From Oribacterium sp. (GTDB lineage Bacteria; Bacillota_A; Clostridia; Lachnospirales; Lachnospiraceae), in assembly GCA_017940955.1 (NCBI GenBank), contig JAGAXP010000287.1:1-60495 (forward strand): DNA of 60,495 nucleotides, given 5' to 3'. How positions within the stretch are numbered: position 1 is the first letter of the stretch; every line of letters begins with the position of its first letter. The notes below the pieces were generated by a model. That model was not told where the DNA came from, searched no databases, and saw only the letters and a list, made by a program, of their open reading frames with translations. A program made the translations under genes and the position numbers. Positions 47,935-57,248 of this stretch are shown here, piece by piece.

Positions 47935-50900
47935 CTATTTACCGTCTACTCCAATAATGGCTACCGCTTCTTCTTCTGAAAGTAGATCCTCTGGAATAAT
48001 CAGCTTCTCATCGCCCGGATTAATCTCTGATGACCTGACAATTCTCCTTTTAAGATTTGCAGTTGTTTTTTCAAAAATAGTTCTTGCCGTCCTACCATTT
48101 GAAAAGTACTCAAGTTCTTTAAGCTTTTCGAATATCGGAACGTAAATCTCTTGTATCCCGTCTGCAAGTTCAAATCCGTTCTTTGTGCAGAACAATTTGA
48201 AAATCTCAAAGGTCTCTTCCGCTGTATAATCCCTAAAATGCACTTCTTCTATTCTCGAACGCATTCCGCTGTTTGACTTGTAAAGGCCTTGCATATCCTT
48301 TTCGTATCCAGCGAAGATCAGACAACAAGTCTTTCTGTTTTCAGGAACATCCATAAAGGCAATAATCTGTTCTAGTGCCTCTTTCTTATAATTATGATCT
48401 GAATGTCCTTCTGCATAAGACAGGCTGTAAGCTTCATCGATGAAAAGGACGCTATTTTTTGACTTTTTCAGCAACTCATATGTTTTCTTGTCCGTTTCAC
48501 CAACATACTGCCCAATCAGGTCCTTAGCAGTGCATGAATAGAAATTCGGTGTCTTAACAATCCCCAGCGAGTGTAGACATTCGGCAAAAAGTTTGGCACT
48601 TGTAGATTTTCCGGTTCCCGGATTTCCCACAAAGAAATAGTACCCCGGTCTTATCGAGCTTAAATCTCCACCGCTTCTTTGTGCATATACAATCTCTTCT
48701 TGCTTCTGTATTATGATATCCTTCAGATCAGACATTCCTATCTGTTCATTCAGTTCCTGCATAATGTCTTCCAGGGTCTTAGGATTAATCTGATCCTCCA
48801 CTGATTTAAGAAGATCCTCCGGAATATCTTCCAACGTATATTCATAACGGTCTATTGATGGATCATCGTCAGCATATACCCTTTCAAGATGCAAATGCTT
48901 CATGTCCTGGAACATCTTTTTTACTTCTCCGGCATTGCCGAAATCGTCGCCTCGCACCTCATATTTTCTTTTAAGTATCAACGCAACCCTATCATGAGCT
49001 TCATCTGTAATGGTACATCCCTGCCCCTTTAGGGTTCTGTCAAATATCTCTAACAGCTGATCCGGTGTGTAGTCCGGGAAATTGACTATCCTCAGTCTAC
49101 GCTTTAAACCGGCATTCATCTTCAGGAACTCTTCGACCTTATTCGAGTACATACCAAAAATCATTTTAAAATCATTGGCATTCTCAGTCATCTTGGTCAT
49201 CATCGCTCCGATGATTTCGTTTCCATATGAGGATTCGCTAATCTGGTATGCTTCATCTATATACAATACCTGATTGTGGTCTATGGCTTCCTGAATAGCC
49301 TCCAATGTCTTTTTCTTGGATTCCCCGACATGCTCACCTATAAGGTCAGAGGCATCCTTAAACAACGTCTCCGAGCCTCCAAGGACCTCCATCAGATGAT
49401 AAAACTGTCCTATCATCTTACCAACCGTGGTTTTACCTGTTCCAGGGTTTCCTGCAAAGATATAATGATCCGGATACTGTTCAGGCTTGATTCCTCTCTT
49501 TTTACTGTCAATCGTATCAAGAACTTCGAATCTGATGTTGCGGAACAGGTTCTTTATAAAGCCCATTCCCACATACTGATCAATCTGGGCATAAATATCA
49601 TCGATTGATGAAACCCCATGCTGTACGAAGTATTTCTGTGAATCCCCAAAGTCGTCCGCAATAATGATTCTTTTCTCATCATCGCGAAGACTGCATTGCA
49701 TTTTAACTTCCTTAGATAACGCAACGATATCTCTTGCATTGCCGAAATCAGCACGATTTCTCTGGTTATAAAGATTCTTGAAAAACAGTTCTAAATCCAG
49801 AGTTGTTCCCTGCCCCTCTTCTTCGCCAGTAAATGAATAGCCGTCTTTTCTGCAATCATTTTCAAATATTTCCTGAAGAAGCTCAGGTTTATAATCCTCG
49901 ATGGTTAAAATGTTATTCTTACTGAATCGACTCCTTAAACCTGAGTTCATTTCAAGAAGCTCATCCATTGGCTCCGGATATCCTGCCATTATCATGCAAA
50001 ATCTGTAGCGGTCCGGATTAGTCATAATCGGAACCAATGTGTCAATTGCTTCCTTAGGATAGTTATGGTCATCTCCTTTTTCATTAAGTGAATACGCATC
50101 ATCTATAAACAAGACTCCATCCTGTGCTCTTTCAACGCACTCTGTAGTCTTAATAGCAGTTCCACCAACATACGCATCGACCAGATCATCCCTCTTTGCT
50201 TCAATAGTTGTTCCTTTTGCGAGTATTCCCTCATTGTAGAAAATCTGTCCAATTAGTCGGGCAACTGTAGTTTTACCAACTCCGGGATTTCCTCGAAGTA
50301 TAAAATGCGGAACCGGATAGCGGAATCCCGAATCCGGGACGCTGTCGATACGTTCATTGGAGTAAGGTCTGTCTTTCCTGTCTGGCTCTACAGTAATCTT
50401 TCCTTTCTTCTCGGCAGCATCACGCTTCATGTGATAATCTCTGATTATTTCATCTATCCTTGAAGCTACGCTCTCCCACCCCTTTGTGGATCTAAGCTTC
50501 TTAAGAGGATCAGACTCATCAACTTTCTTATATTTGCTGTATATCTTCTTTACATCTTCTTCGGTCAACTCCACATAGGTATCCGGAGAGACAGACATAA
50601 ACTCAGTAATAGAATTAAAAATAGCGTGAAGATAGCCAGACTTATTAACATCTCTGTCCGCCTCTCTGCTCAAATACATAATTGCGGAAGCTATCTTCTT
50701 TCTCTTCTTGCTCTCGAAAGTCAGAAACTTACCATTGTTGCCCATAATACGTAGATAGTCCATCAAATGAAGAATCTCATCAAGATTAGGCAATCCGATT
50801 TCTAACGCAGTTCCTCTGTTAACAGTTCCGTCATCATTGAAAAACCTGTTCTTCAGGACATAGCCGTTTTCCATTCCCTCAAACATCTTATTGAGATCTG

Positions 50901-51624
50901 TTCTGGCCATCTGCGGCGCAAGGAAAATACAAATGTTCTGATTTGCATTAGCGCTGTATTCATCCCAGAGATGAGAAACAAGCTCCAAATATGGCTGAAG
51001 CGGTGCCGCATGATCAGTAAAGAAATCCTGAAAGAAGGCAAACACCACAGCTGACTTAACACTTTCGTCAGCCATAATTTTCTTTGCATCCTCAAGAAAT
51101 TCTACTGGTGTGATCTTAGGTTGCTTGTATACGAGTTTTTTGCTGTCATATCCCGTCTGAGGTTTACTGTCAGTCTTCTCAACATTGTTGTTTTGAGAAG
51201 CGCTCGCATCGTTAGCCGTGACTTCGTTAGCGGTCTCTGTCGTAGCTGTATCCGTCTTCTGTGCAGCGACAGAGTGAGGTGCCATTATTCGCCTGCGCTT
51301 TTTAGGTTTGTTCTCGACCTGCTGCGTCTCAACTGCTCCGGTACCATTCGCTGGAGCGGAATTGCTCTGTCCAAGAACACTTTCTCTCATATCCTTGTTC
51401 TTATTGATAGCTCTAACTGCGCTTTCGTCATCCAGCACAAATTTTCCAAGATTCTTTGCACCTGAATAAAAGACAATCTGCTGGTATCCCAGGCTTTTCA
51501 GATAACCATCCAAAAACATGCGGAAATTATCCTTCTGGAGGTTTTTGGAAATAAACATATCATCCAGATGGCCATATATAAGGAATATTTTATTTAAATT
51601 GCTTTTTTCAAGAATAGAACTCAT
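47935..51624 (-). CDS. triple AAA+ protein, CbxX/CfqX type
   Basis: 1229 residues. N-terminal domain (about 1-330; KIFLIYGHLDDMFISKNLQ, VVFAFFQDFF, ENGYVLKNRFF) of unknown type with a Lys/Ala/Asn linker, then three CbxX/CfqX-type AAA+ modules: Walker A ILRGNPGVGKTTVARLIGQ (about 444), IFAGNPGTGKTTVGKMIGQ (about 723) and FFVGNPGTGKSTSAKLF (about 998), with Walker B VLFIDDAYSLNEKGDD, VLYIDEAYQISES and VLFIDEAYSLSYAEG. All three look competent. Such ATPases remodel proteins (as Rubisco activase does). In Ter loci they may disassemble phospho-signalling complexes. Confidence 0.92.
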   Translation of the reverse strand: MSSILEKSNLNKIFLIYGHLDDMFISKNLQKDNFRMFLDGYLKSLGYQQIVFYSGAKNLGKFVLDDESAVRAINKNKDMRESVLGQSNSAPANGTGAVETQQVENKPKKRRRIMAPHSVAAQKTDTATTETANEVTANDASASQNNNVEKTDSKPQTGYDSKKLVYKQPKITPVEFLEDAKKIMADESVKSAVVFAFFQDFFTDHAAPLQPYLELVSHLWDEYSANANQNICIFLAPQMARTDLNKMFEGMENGYVLKNRFFNDDGTVNRGTALEIGLPNLDEILHLMDYLRIMGNNGKFLTFESKKRKKIASAIMYLSREADRDVNKSGYLHAIFNSITEFMSVSPDTYVELTEEDVKKIYSKYKKVDESDPLKKLRSTKGWESVASRIDEIIRDYHMKRDAAEKKGKITVEPDRKDRPYSNERIDSVPDSGFRYPVPHFILRGNPGVGKTTVARLIGQIFYNEGILAKGTTIEAKRDDLVDAYVGGTAIKTTECVERAQDGVLFIDDAYSLNEKGDDHNYPKEAIDTLVPIMTNPDRYRFCMIMAGYPEPMDELLEMNSGLRSRFSKNNILTIEDYKPELLQEIFENDCRKDGYSFTGEEEGQGTTLDLELFFKNLYNQRNRADFGNARDIVALSKEVKMQCSLRDDEKRIIIADDFGDSQKYFVQHGVSSIDDIYAQIDQYVGMGFIKNLFRNIRFEVLDTIDSKKRGIKPEQYPDHYIFAGNPGTGKTTVGKMIGQFYHLMEVLGGSETLFKDASDLIGEHVGESKKKTLEAIQEAIDHNQVLYIDEAYQISESSYGNEIIGAMMTKMTENANDFKMIFGMYSNKVEEFLKMNAGLKRRLRIVNFPDYTPDQLLEIFDRTLKGQGCTITDEAHDRVALILKRKYEVRGDDFGNAGEVKKMFQDMKHLHLERVYADDDPSIDRYEYTLEDIPEDLLKSVEDQINPKTLEDIMQELNEQIGMSDLKDIIIQKQEEIVYAQRSGGDLSSIRPGYYFFVGNPGTGKSTSAKLFAECLHSLGIVKTPNFYSCTAKDLIGQYVGETDKKTYELLKKSKNSVLFIDEAYSLSYAEGHSDHNYKKEALEQIIAFMDVPENRKTCCLIFAGYEKDMQGLYKSNSGMRSRIEEVHFRDYTAEETFEIFKLFCTKNGFELADGIQEIYVPIFEKLKELEYFSNGRTARTIFEKTTANLKRRIVRSSEINPGDEKLIIPEDLLSEEEAVAIIGVDGK

Positions 51625-51632
51625 CGCAATCC

Positions 51633-53159
51633 CTATACCTTCAATCTATCTCTAAGCTCTGTCTTGGTTGAGAGCTTGTTTTTAGTGTGTTTCTTGCAAC
51701 TCAAGCTGATTCTTGCCCCAGGCGTATTTTCACAAATCACCTGCTGAACAGAATCCCGATAATATTGTTTACGATCCTCATTTGTTTCATCGCCCTTGAG
51801 CTGATCTATTTCTAATCTGGTCTGAACATCTCCGTTTTCCATAAGCTCGGGAGCCAAGGTTACAATAATCTCTTCACCTGTTGTCTCATTGGCTAGCCCG
51901 ATGTGGAGTGTTCCGTCATGACGATCTTCATCATATGAGTATCCTGTGAATTCAAAGTTATGTTCCTCAAAGAAATCCACAATCTGCTCGCTGACATTCT
52001 GTCTTGAAAATGCATTGTTCATGTTCAGGACACCCTTATAACAGGTTGTAGCAGCAGCCGGATACAGTTTATTACTTAATGTGTCAACATAGCCCTTCAT
52101 CTGTTCAATCGATATGCTATCGGCTTGTTCGGATTCCAGAAAGGCTTTAATTTCCCGAACCTTTTTCAACAAATAATCAAACTGATTTGTTCCATCCTGA
52201 AGACGATCCGTGTAATCAGCTATTCTAATTCCTACTACATCATCTTCAAGAGTCTTTCCGGTTTTACTCTCTACTTCTGCCTTTGCCTCAGCAGTAATGA
52301 ATTCCTGGTGAGTCAAGAAAGCTTCAAGCTCAGCACTTAAGGAAATCGCAAGGGCATGGTAATTATCAAATTCCTGCTGTTTACAATCAGCCTTGTATAT
52401 CTCTTCTATTGTCTGCAATGCAGTATCTTTTGCTGAAGCTATGGCTGCTTCATAATGTCCATGATTAAATTGAGTAATTGCATCATTCAAAGCTCTTTGT
52501 AATTCGTGAAGAGCTTCGCCTGAGAATCTGGCTCCATCGTAATCCTTCTGAAACGATTCTATTAAGGTCTTTGCTTCTTCAAGATACTGTTCAGCAAATT
52601 CTCTTGCTTTAGCTTCCTTCGCCTGTATATCTGCATTTAATTGTTCAAGCTCATTAAGATATGTAGCGTACTGTCTGTTGATCGTATCAGTGATTGTTGC
52701 CATGCTAAGTTGAATCTGTTCATGGTAATTCCGGACAAAATTATCCTCGATTTCCATCAGCCGCCTTGACACTCCCTCTCTGGAAGTTCTCATATTGGCT
52801 AAGTACTGCTGATATTTCGCAGGGTCATTAGGATCAGCCCATCTCTGCATCTCTGCACGATGAGAATTCATGACAGACATCATTTCATTTGAAGCCTGCT
52901 GATTAAGTCTCACCTGCTCATTCATGTTCGACGCCAAAGTACTTCTGAATGAACCAATGGTATCATTAATTCCGCTTCGCATTATTTCCTCGCGTTCACG
53001 CCTACGAGCCTCAGCTCGCCTCGCAGCTGCATTTGCGCCGGCATTAACTGCTGCAGCCCCACCTGCAATAACAGCTCCACCAACCAGAACTGCTCCGACA
53101 ACCGGCAATGCAAATATAGCCAAGGGTAATAATACTAATCCGCCTGCTTCTCCGCTCAT
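51633..53159 (-). CDS. coiled-coil protein with N-terminal Gly/Ala-rich hydrophobic stretch
   Basis: 508 residues. N-terminus (about 6-40, LVLLPLAIFALPVVGAVLVG then AVIAGGAAAVNAGA) could insert in membrane. Then long coiled coils (ARRAEARRREREEIMRSG, YLNELEQLNADIQAKEAKAREFAEQYLEEAK) and a C-terminal globular domain from about residue 395 (SEQIVDFFEEHNFEFTGYSYDEDRHDGTLHIGL, EEIIVTLAPELMENGDV). The domain arrangement parallels the next gene (53172-54632), suggesting diverged paralogues. No known family. Confidence 0.75.
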   Translation of the reverse strand: MSGEAGGLVLLPLAIFALPVVGAVLVGGAVIAGGAAAVNAGANAAARRAEARRREREEIMRSGINDTIGSFRSTLASNMNEQVRLNQQASNEMMSVMNSHRAEMQRWADPNDPAKYQQYLANMRTSREGVSRRLMEIEDNFVRNYHEQIQLSMATITDTINRQYATYLNELEQLNADIQAKEAKAREFAEQYLEEAKTLIESFQKDYDGARFSGEALHELQRALNDAITQFNHGHYEAAIASAKDTALQTIEEIYKADCKQQEFDNYHALAISLSAELEAFLTHQEFITAEAKAEVESKTGKTLEDDVVGIRIADYTDRLQDGTNQFDYLLKKVREIKAFLESEQADSISIEQMKGYVDTLSNKLYPAAATTCYKGVLNMNNAFSRQNVSEQIVDFFEEHNFEFTGYSYDEDRHDGTLHIGLANETTGEEIIVTLAPELMENGDVQTRLEIDQLKGDETNEDRKQYYRDSVQQVICENTPGARISLSCKKHTKNKLSTKTELRDRLKV

Positions 53160-53171
53160 AATGAAATCCTC

Positions 53172-54632
53172 CTATTTTGCTCTTTCTTGAATTCTTCTCT
53201 CAATCAACTTGCCGGTCGCACGAAGCTCCAAATTAGGATTCAACGTAAGATCCGAAACATTATTTGTAAATGTGACAATTTCCTCTGCATCCTCTAATTC
53301 CAGTGCTTCCACGATGTGATTAAATATCTGTCTGGCATAGTCAAGGTCTTCTGCACCCTCAAAGTCTATATATAGGATAAATCGGTTCTCAACATCCGTA
53401 TTCTTCTCATATGGCACGATATATAGCATAATCCTCGTTCCCATAGAGTTTTCAAAGATTATTTCTAACCAGTCTCTTGTATCAACCAGGTCATATCCGG
53501 AGCCATATTGCATCTCCATATACTGCTTATAATCAATCTTTTCCAGCTTATCTCCTTCAACAGGACGAAAGCCTCCAATATCCTCCAGCCATTCAAGATT
53601 CAACTCATCTACAAAGTAATCGATAATTATCTCTCCCCATTCGCTTCTCTGACACGAGGCTTTGTATCGATTCTTATAAACCAGCTTCATATGATTGAAT
53701 CGTTCTGAAAGCTGATCCAGTTCTTTTATGTATTCTTCTATCTTTTCTGTATCAACACTATCTATAGTCTTGAGGTAGGCAACCTCACCGTTTTTCTCAA
53801 CTTTGCCTATTTCAGTACCCATCTCGGCAATTCGATTTGAAAGGTCACCGTATTCCCCCTGGCTCCAATAGTTTATTTCTATTCCAATCCTTTTTTCCTG
53901 TTCCTTATCCGGTTTCCCGGAACCGTTTATCTCGTCAAACCAAGCCTTTATTTCATCTTTCAATTGAAGATGAAGCAACCCTGTCCGGCTTTTCCATAGA
54001 TAATACTGTCTTTGCCACTCTGCATAAGCTTCATCTGTATCAAACTTAAGTCTGCTCAGACCTGTCCTTGTTGATATCGCAATGGCGATTGTTGCTTCAA
54101 AAAGGCTTGCTTTATAAAGAGTTCTTCCCTCACAAATTGCTGTATAAAAGGAGTTCAGTCTTCTTGGATAAAACTTGTCTTGCGGTAGTCCTTCAACCTC
54201 CTTATATAATAAGGCGGTCTCAGTCATATACTTATCTGCCTCTTGTTTACTTACTTTAGCCTTATTTTCTGTACTCTGTCGCAGCTGGGTAATAAGCTCT
54301 TCCATTTCACGGGACTTTTCCAGCCACTCTTGTTCTTTTTCCCTTGTACTTGCAAGAAGATTCTGATACTGCATGTCCATCTGCAGCTGCTCATTTTGAA
54401 TCTCCTGGTCTACGCTATTCTGATATTGTCTTAAAAGCCTTTCATACTCTTGTTGAACGCTAGCGTCATGCGCATCAAGAGTCGTTCTCATTTGCGCCTG
54501 ATATTCATCAAGCTGCCTGCGATTATCAGCTACTAACTGCTGCCTGATCCGATCAGCTTCTCTTTTCTGCTGTTCGACCTGTCTCTGTAGCTGATTAATC
54601 TGCCTTTCCAGCGTTCTAAGATCTGTCGCCAT
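53172..54632 (-). CDS. coiled-coil protein with conserved C-terminal domain
   Basis: 486 residues. Residues 1-150 are coiled coil (LERQINQLQRQVEQQKREADRIRQQL). A helical middle follows (about 165-330) and a C-terminal alpha/beta domain (GEIIIDYFVDELNLEWLEDIGGF, WLEIIFENSMGTRIMLYIVP, FILYIDFEGAEDLDYARQIF). The layout resembles that of the 508-residue protein downstream. Spacing of 12 and 3 bp to its neighbours places it in the operon core. Likely a structural partner in the phosphorylation/AAA complex; not recognised by family. Confidence 0.75.
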   Translation of the reverse strand: MATDLRTLERQINQLQRQVEQQKREADRIRQQLVADNRRQLDEYQAQMRTTLDAHDASVQQEYERLLRQYQNSVDQEIQNEQLQMDMQYQNLLASTREKEQEWLEKSREMEELITQLRQSTENKAKVSKQEADKYMTETALLYKEVEGLPQDKFYPRRLNSFYTAICEGRTLYKASLFEATIAIAISTRTGLSRLKFDTDEAYAEWQRQYYLWKSRTGLLHLQLKDEIKAWFDEINGSGKPDKEQEKRIGIEINYWSQGEYGDLSNRIAEMGTEIGKVEKNGEVAYLKTIDSVDTEKIEEYIKELDQLSERFNHMKLVYKNRYKASCQRSEWGEIIIDYFVDELNLEWLEDIGGFRPVEGDKLEKIDYKQYMEMQYGSGYDLVDTRDWLEIIFENSMGTRIMLYIVPYEKNTDVENRFILYIDFEGAEDLDYARQIFNHIVEALELEDAEEIVTFTNNVSDLTLNPNLELRATGKLIERRIQERAK

Positions 54633-54635
54633 CTA

Positions 54636-55967
54636 TTACTCCTTCTTACCGACTTTCAAAGCTTTCTCAATTTCATCAGACTTATTCTGCTGGGCTGTAA
54701 CAAATAGCCTTATTTGCTCCTCCACTCTTTGAACAAGCTCATCGGTCTGTCTGAGAAGATCTTCTATCGGGACTAAATCCTTATCCTTATAAAACTCCAA
54801 TATGGACTGATCCACCGTATATCGACCCTTTATTTCATCTATGTCAGCCTGAAATTTTGAATAGTCTTTGTCATATTCACGTTGTAAAATCTCAAGATGC
54901 GAAATAAGCGAGCTTTTACTATCAGAAAGCTGTCTCGAACGGCTTTCCAATTCCGCAATCTGTTTTTCCAGCTTTTCAACTTCCTGAGCTGTCCGGTCAT
55001 TATCCTGTTGAAGATTTTGAACATTCTCTCTTCTCTCACGAATGCCCTCCGTTTCAACATAGGGTACCGAGAAACCTGAAACGCTACCAGATGGTTGCGA
55101 GCTCCGTTCTGTCGATGGACTCTGCTGAAAATCAAAAGGCGAAGATCCAAAGCCCGCATTTTGTTCAACAGGCTGCTCTTTAACTTCCTCAGGTGGTGAT
55201 TGCGGCTTCGGAGCACTCTGACTTGATGTCTCCTGTCTGGATCCGGCTGTCGGGAACATATCAGCAAATAGCGGCATCGCACTTCCCGGCGCATTCCCGG
55301 TTTGCTGCTCACTAATATTTACCTGCTGAGGTGTCGATTTATGCTCCTGGGCGGCAACGGGTTCACTCTCGCTGTTAAACCCTCCGGTAAAGATGTTTGC
55401 ATCATCAATAGGATTATTCACAACACCGGATGGCTTTGAAGCGGATGAATCTGCCGGAGGCTCAGAAGAACTTGAAAATGATCCTCCAAAGAACTCCGGA
55501 ACACTTTCTTCCTGTTGTACCTTCTGCTCTTCTTTCTTTATCTCTGGAGCATTGTCCTGACCAGAAACTTCCTTGCCCTCTACATTAACTTTATACACGC
55601 GCATACCAGCAGGATTCAGTTCAAGTTTTGTCTCACCTGCCTGAAATGTTGATTCATCCCCAGCGGAACCATCTTTTCTGGTAATGCTCATATGAAAAGG
55701 CTCACTACTATTTATCCTAAAGTATGCAGGACAACCTGCAATATTTGGGCAAAACGTAATGGTGTTATTCTCACTGTTCTCTTTAATAACAAAATTGTTA
55801 AATCTATATTCAGCGCCACCTGTATGAAGGTCAGCCAGGCTGACCTCCCTGTTGTCGCTCTCTAGCCAAATAAGGAATTGGGCGTTTTTACTCTCAATCA
55901 CTTCTTTATATAGCCCAAAGCTAACACTGTCCTTTGAATTCCACTCAAATTGCATCTCTATTCCCAT
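54636..55967 (-). CDS. beta-domain, disordered and coiled-coil scaffold protein
   Basis: 443 residues (an alternative start MQFEWNSKDS at 55955 is equally likely; either overlaps the radical SAM stop). N-terminal beta-rich domain (about 1-110, FEWNSKDSVSFGLYKEVIE, AEYRFNNFVIKENSENNTITFCPN), then about 190 residues of Ser/Pro/Gln/Glu-rich disorder with FFGGSFSSSSEPP, FTGGFNSE and FGSSPFDFQQ motifs, and a C-terminal coiled coil (about 320-443). Typical of a scaffold with phosphorylation sites for the neighbouring kinase. Family unknown. Confidence 0.72.
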   Translation of the reverse strand: MGIEMQFEWNSKDSVSFGLYKEVIESKNAQFLIWLESDNREVSLADLHTGGAEYRFNNFVIKENSENNTITFCPNIAGCPAYFRINSSEPFHMSITRKDGSAGDESTFQAGETKLELNPAGMRVYKVNVEGKEVSGQDNAPEIKKEEQKVQQEESVPEFFGGSFSSSSEPPADSSASKPSGVVNNPIDDANIFTGGFNSESEPVAAQEHKSTPQQVNISEQQTGNAPGSAMPLFADMFPTAGSRQETSSQSAPKPQSPPEEVKEQPVEQNAGFGSSPFDFQQSPSTERSSQPSGSVSGFSVPYVETEGIRERRENVQNLQQDNDRTAQEVEKLEKQIAELESRSRQLSDSKSSLISHLEILQREYDKDYSKFQADIDEIKGRYTVDQSILEFYKDKDLVPIEDLLRQTDELVQRVEEQIRLFVTAQQNKSDEIEKALKVGKKE

Positions 55968-56589
55968 CTGCTTTCTTTTTGAACTGTCTCCAAACTTCTA
56001 TACCATTCTTGGATGGAACACCCACCATATAAACATTATCTTTCTCAACGTCTATTTCTATGTTCCTTTTGTCTGTTCCATTGTAGTAATCTTCAAAGAC
56101 GGACTTGTAACGGTCTGTCATCAAGTGTATCTTCTGATTTGACGAGCCTCTGTAGGGCTTGCCATCATCCAGCTCCTGCATATAATGCCCATCAATTAGG
56201 ATATCTATATGTTGCAGCAGCCGTTTCACTCCGGCGTCATCGTTCTTCTCCAGCTCTTCTTTCAGAAAGCCGGTATAAATGATTACCCCATAATCTCTCT
56301 TTGCTTTTATGCAGTCGAGCATCTTAGCGAGTTCCTCCGACTGAAGAAATGGCTCTCCGCCACTAATAGTAATTCCTTCTGTATCAGCGACCTTCAGAAA
56401 AATCTCACTTAGATCTGCCGGCGTGCATTCCTTATACGGTCCTATGTTCATTTCCTTTGCCAGACATCCTTCACAGGAGAAGCAACAACCATGAACCCAT
56501 AGCGCAGATCTTGAATACGGCCCGAGAACCGATGTTCTTTCAATGTAATGTGATATCTTCATAAACCCATAGCCAACAAATCGGAGCAT
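55945..56589 (-). CDS. radical SAM protein, NrdG/activase-like
   Basis: 214 residues (or 205 from MKISHYIERTSVLGPYS at 56562, the better match to NrdG-like starts). Radical SAM cluster C-x3-C-x2-C in VHGCCFSCEGCLAKE, the GGEPFLQ motif in ITISGGEPFLQSEEL, and VIIYTGFLKEEL; the domain is short and matches 4Fe-4S activase proteins. No glycyl-radical enzyme is present nearby, so it may instead modify a peptide or the Ter-pathway metabolite. Its ribosome binding site lies at the edge of a hairpin (56595-56619). Confidence 0.88.
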   Translation of the reverse strand: MLRFVGYGFMKISHYIERTSVLGPYSRSALWVHGCCFSCEGCLAKEMNIGPYKECTPADLSEIFLKVADTEGITISGGEPFLQSEELAKMLDCIKAKRDYGVIIYTGFLKEELEKNDDAGVKRLLQHIDILIDGHYMQELDDGKPYRGSSNQKIHLMTDRYKSVFEDYYNGTDKRNIEIDVEKDNVYMVGVPSKNGIEVWRQFKKKADGNRDAI

Positions 56590-56594
56590 GACTC

Positions 56595-56619
56595 CTGGAA
56601 ATCTCTTCTAAATTTCCAG
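56595..56619 (-). promoter_or_regulatory. hairpin touching the radical SAM ribosome binding site
   Basis: CTGGAAAT-N9-ATTTCCAG, eight perfect base pairs in the 57-bp gap after the TerD gene. There is no U-tract, so it is not a terminator. On the minus strand the right arm runs into AGGAG and an ATG 2 bases further; the fold may hide this site or favour the later start at 56562. Confidence 0.45.
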
Positions 56620-56646
56620 AAGCCATCTCCGGTTAATATATTTACA

Positions 56647-57231
56647 TTAGCACTGAAGCCCATAATTCCTTACGATTGTAGCAAGGCCGCCCTGATATCC
56701 TTGAGCAACTGCATTGAACTTCCACTCTCCGTTGTGTCTGTATATTTCGCAGATAACAAGTGCTGTTTCAATCGAAAACTCCTCAGCAAGATCAAAACGA
56801 AGCTGGTCTTCTCCCACCGTATCAAACTCATTTGCGAGTTTTGCAACTCTGATGTATGCGCTTGATACCTGGCCAAAATTCTGATGATTATTCTCTGCAT
56901 CATAAATCGATACGCAAACAGCAATCTTCTCAACCTCAGGAGGGATCTTTGTGAAGTCAATGATGATCTGCTCATCATCACTGTTTCCGTCACCACCTTT
57001 AACTTCATCTCCCTGATGTACAACTGCATTATTCCTGCTGCTCAGATTTCCGTAGAATATGAAATCCTCATCTCTCAAGCACTTTCCATTAGCACCTATA
57101 AGAAATGCCGAAGCATCCAAGTCAAAGTCCACGCCATCATACTGATTGGTCTGCCATCCCAGTCCAACCAATGCAAGTTTCATACTGTTGTCGAGTGTTA
57201 CCCTCTGTCCCTTTTGCAGATTAACAGCCAT
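56647..57231 (-). CDS. terD: TerD-family protein
   Basis: 194 residues of standard TerD length. AVNLQKGQRVTLDNSMKLALVGLGW, FDLDASAFLIGANGKCLRDEDFIFYGN, HQGDEVKGGDGNSDDEQIIIDFTKIP and RFDLAEEFSIETALVICEIYRHNGEWKFNAV hold the Ca2+-binding Asp residues and the beta-sandwich core of the family. TerD proteins bind calcium and may scaffold membrane stress complexes. Immediately after an almost identical-type copy. An AGGAGG precedes the ATG. Confidence 0.95.
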   Translation of the reverse strand: MAVNLQKGQRVTLDNSMKLALVGLGWQTNQYDGVDFDLDASAFLIGANGKCLRDEDFIFYGNLSSRNNAVVHQGDEVKGGDGNSDDEQIIIDFTKIPPEVEKIAVCVSIYDAENNHQNFGQVSSAYIRVAKLANEFDTVGEDQLRFDLAEEFSIETALVICEIYRHNGEWKFNAVAQGYQGGLATIVRNYGLQC

Positions 57232-57248
57232 TTTTTCGTCCTCCTATT

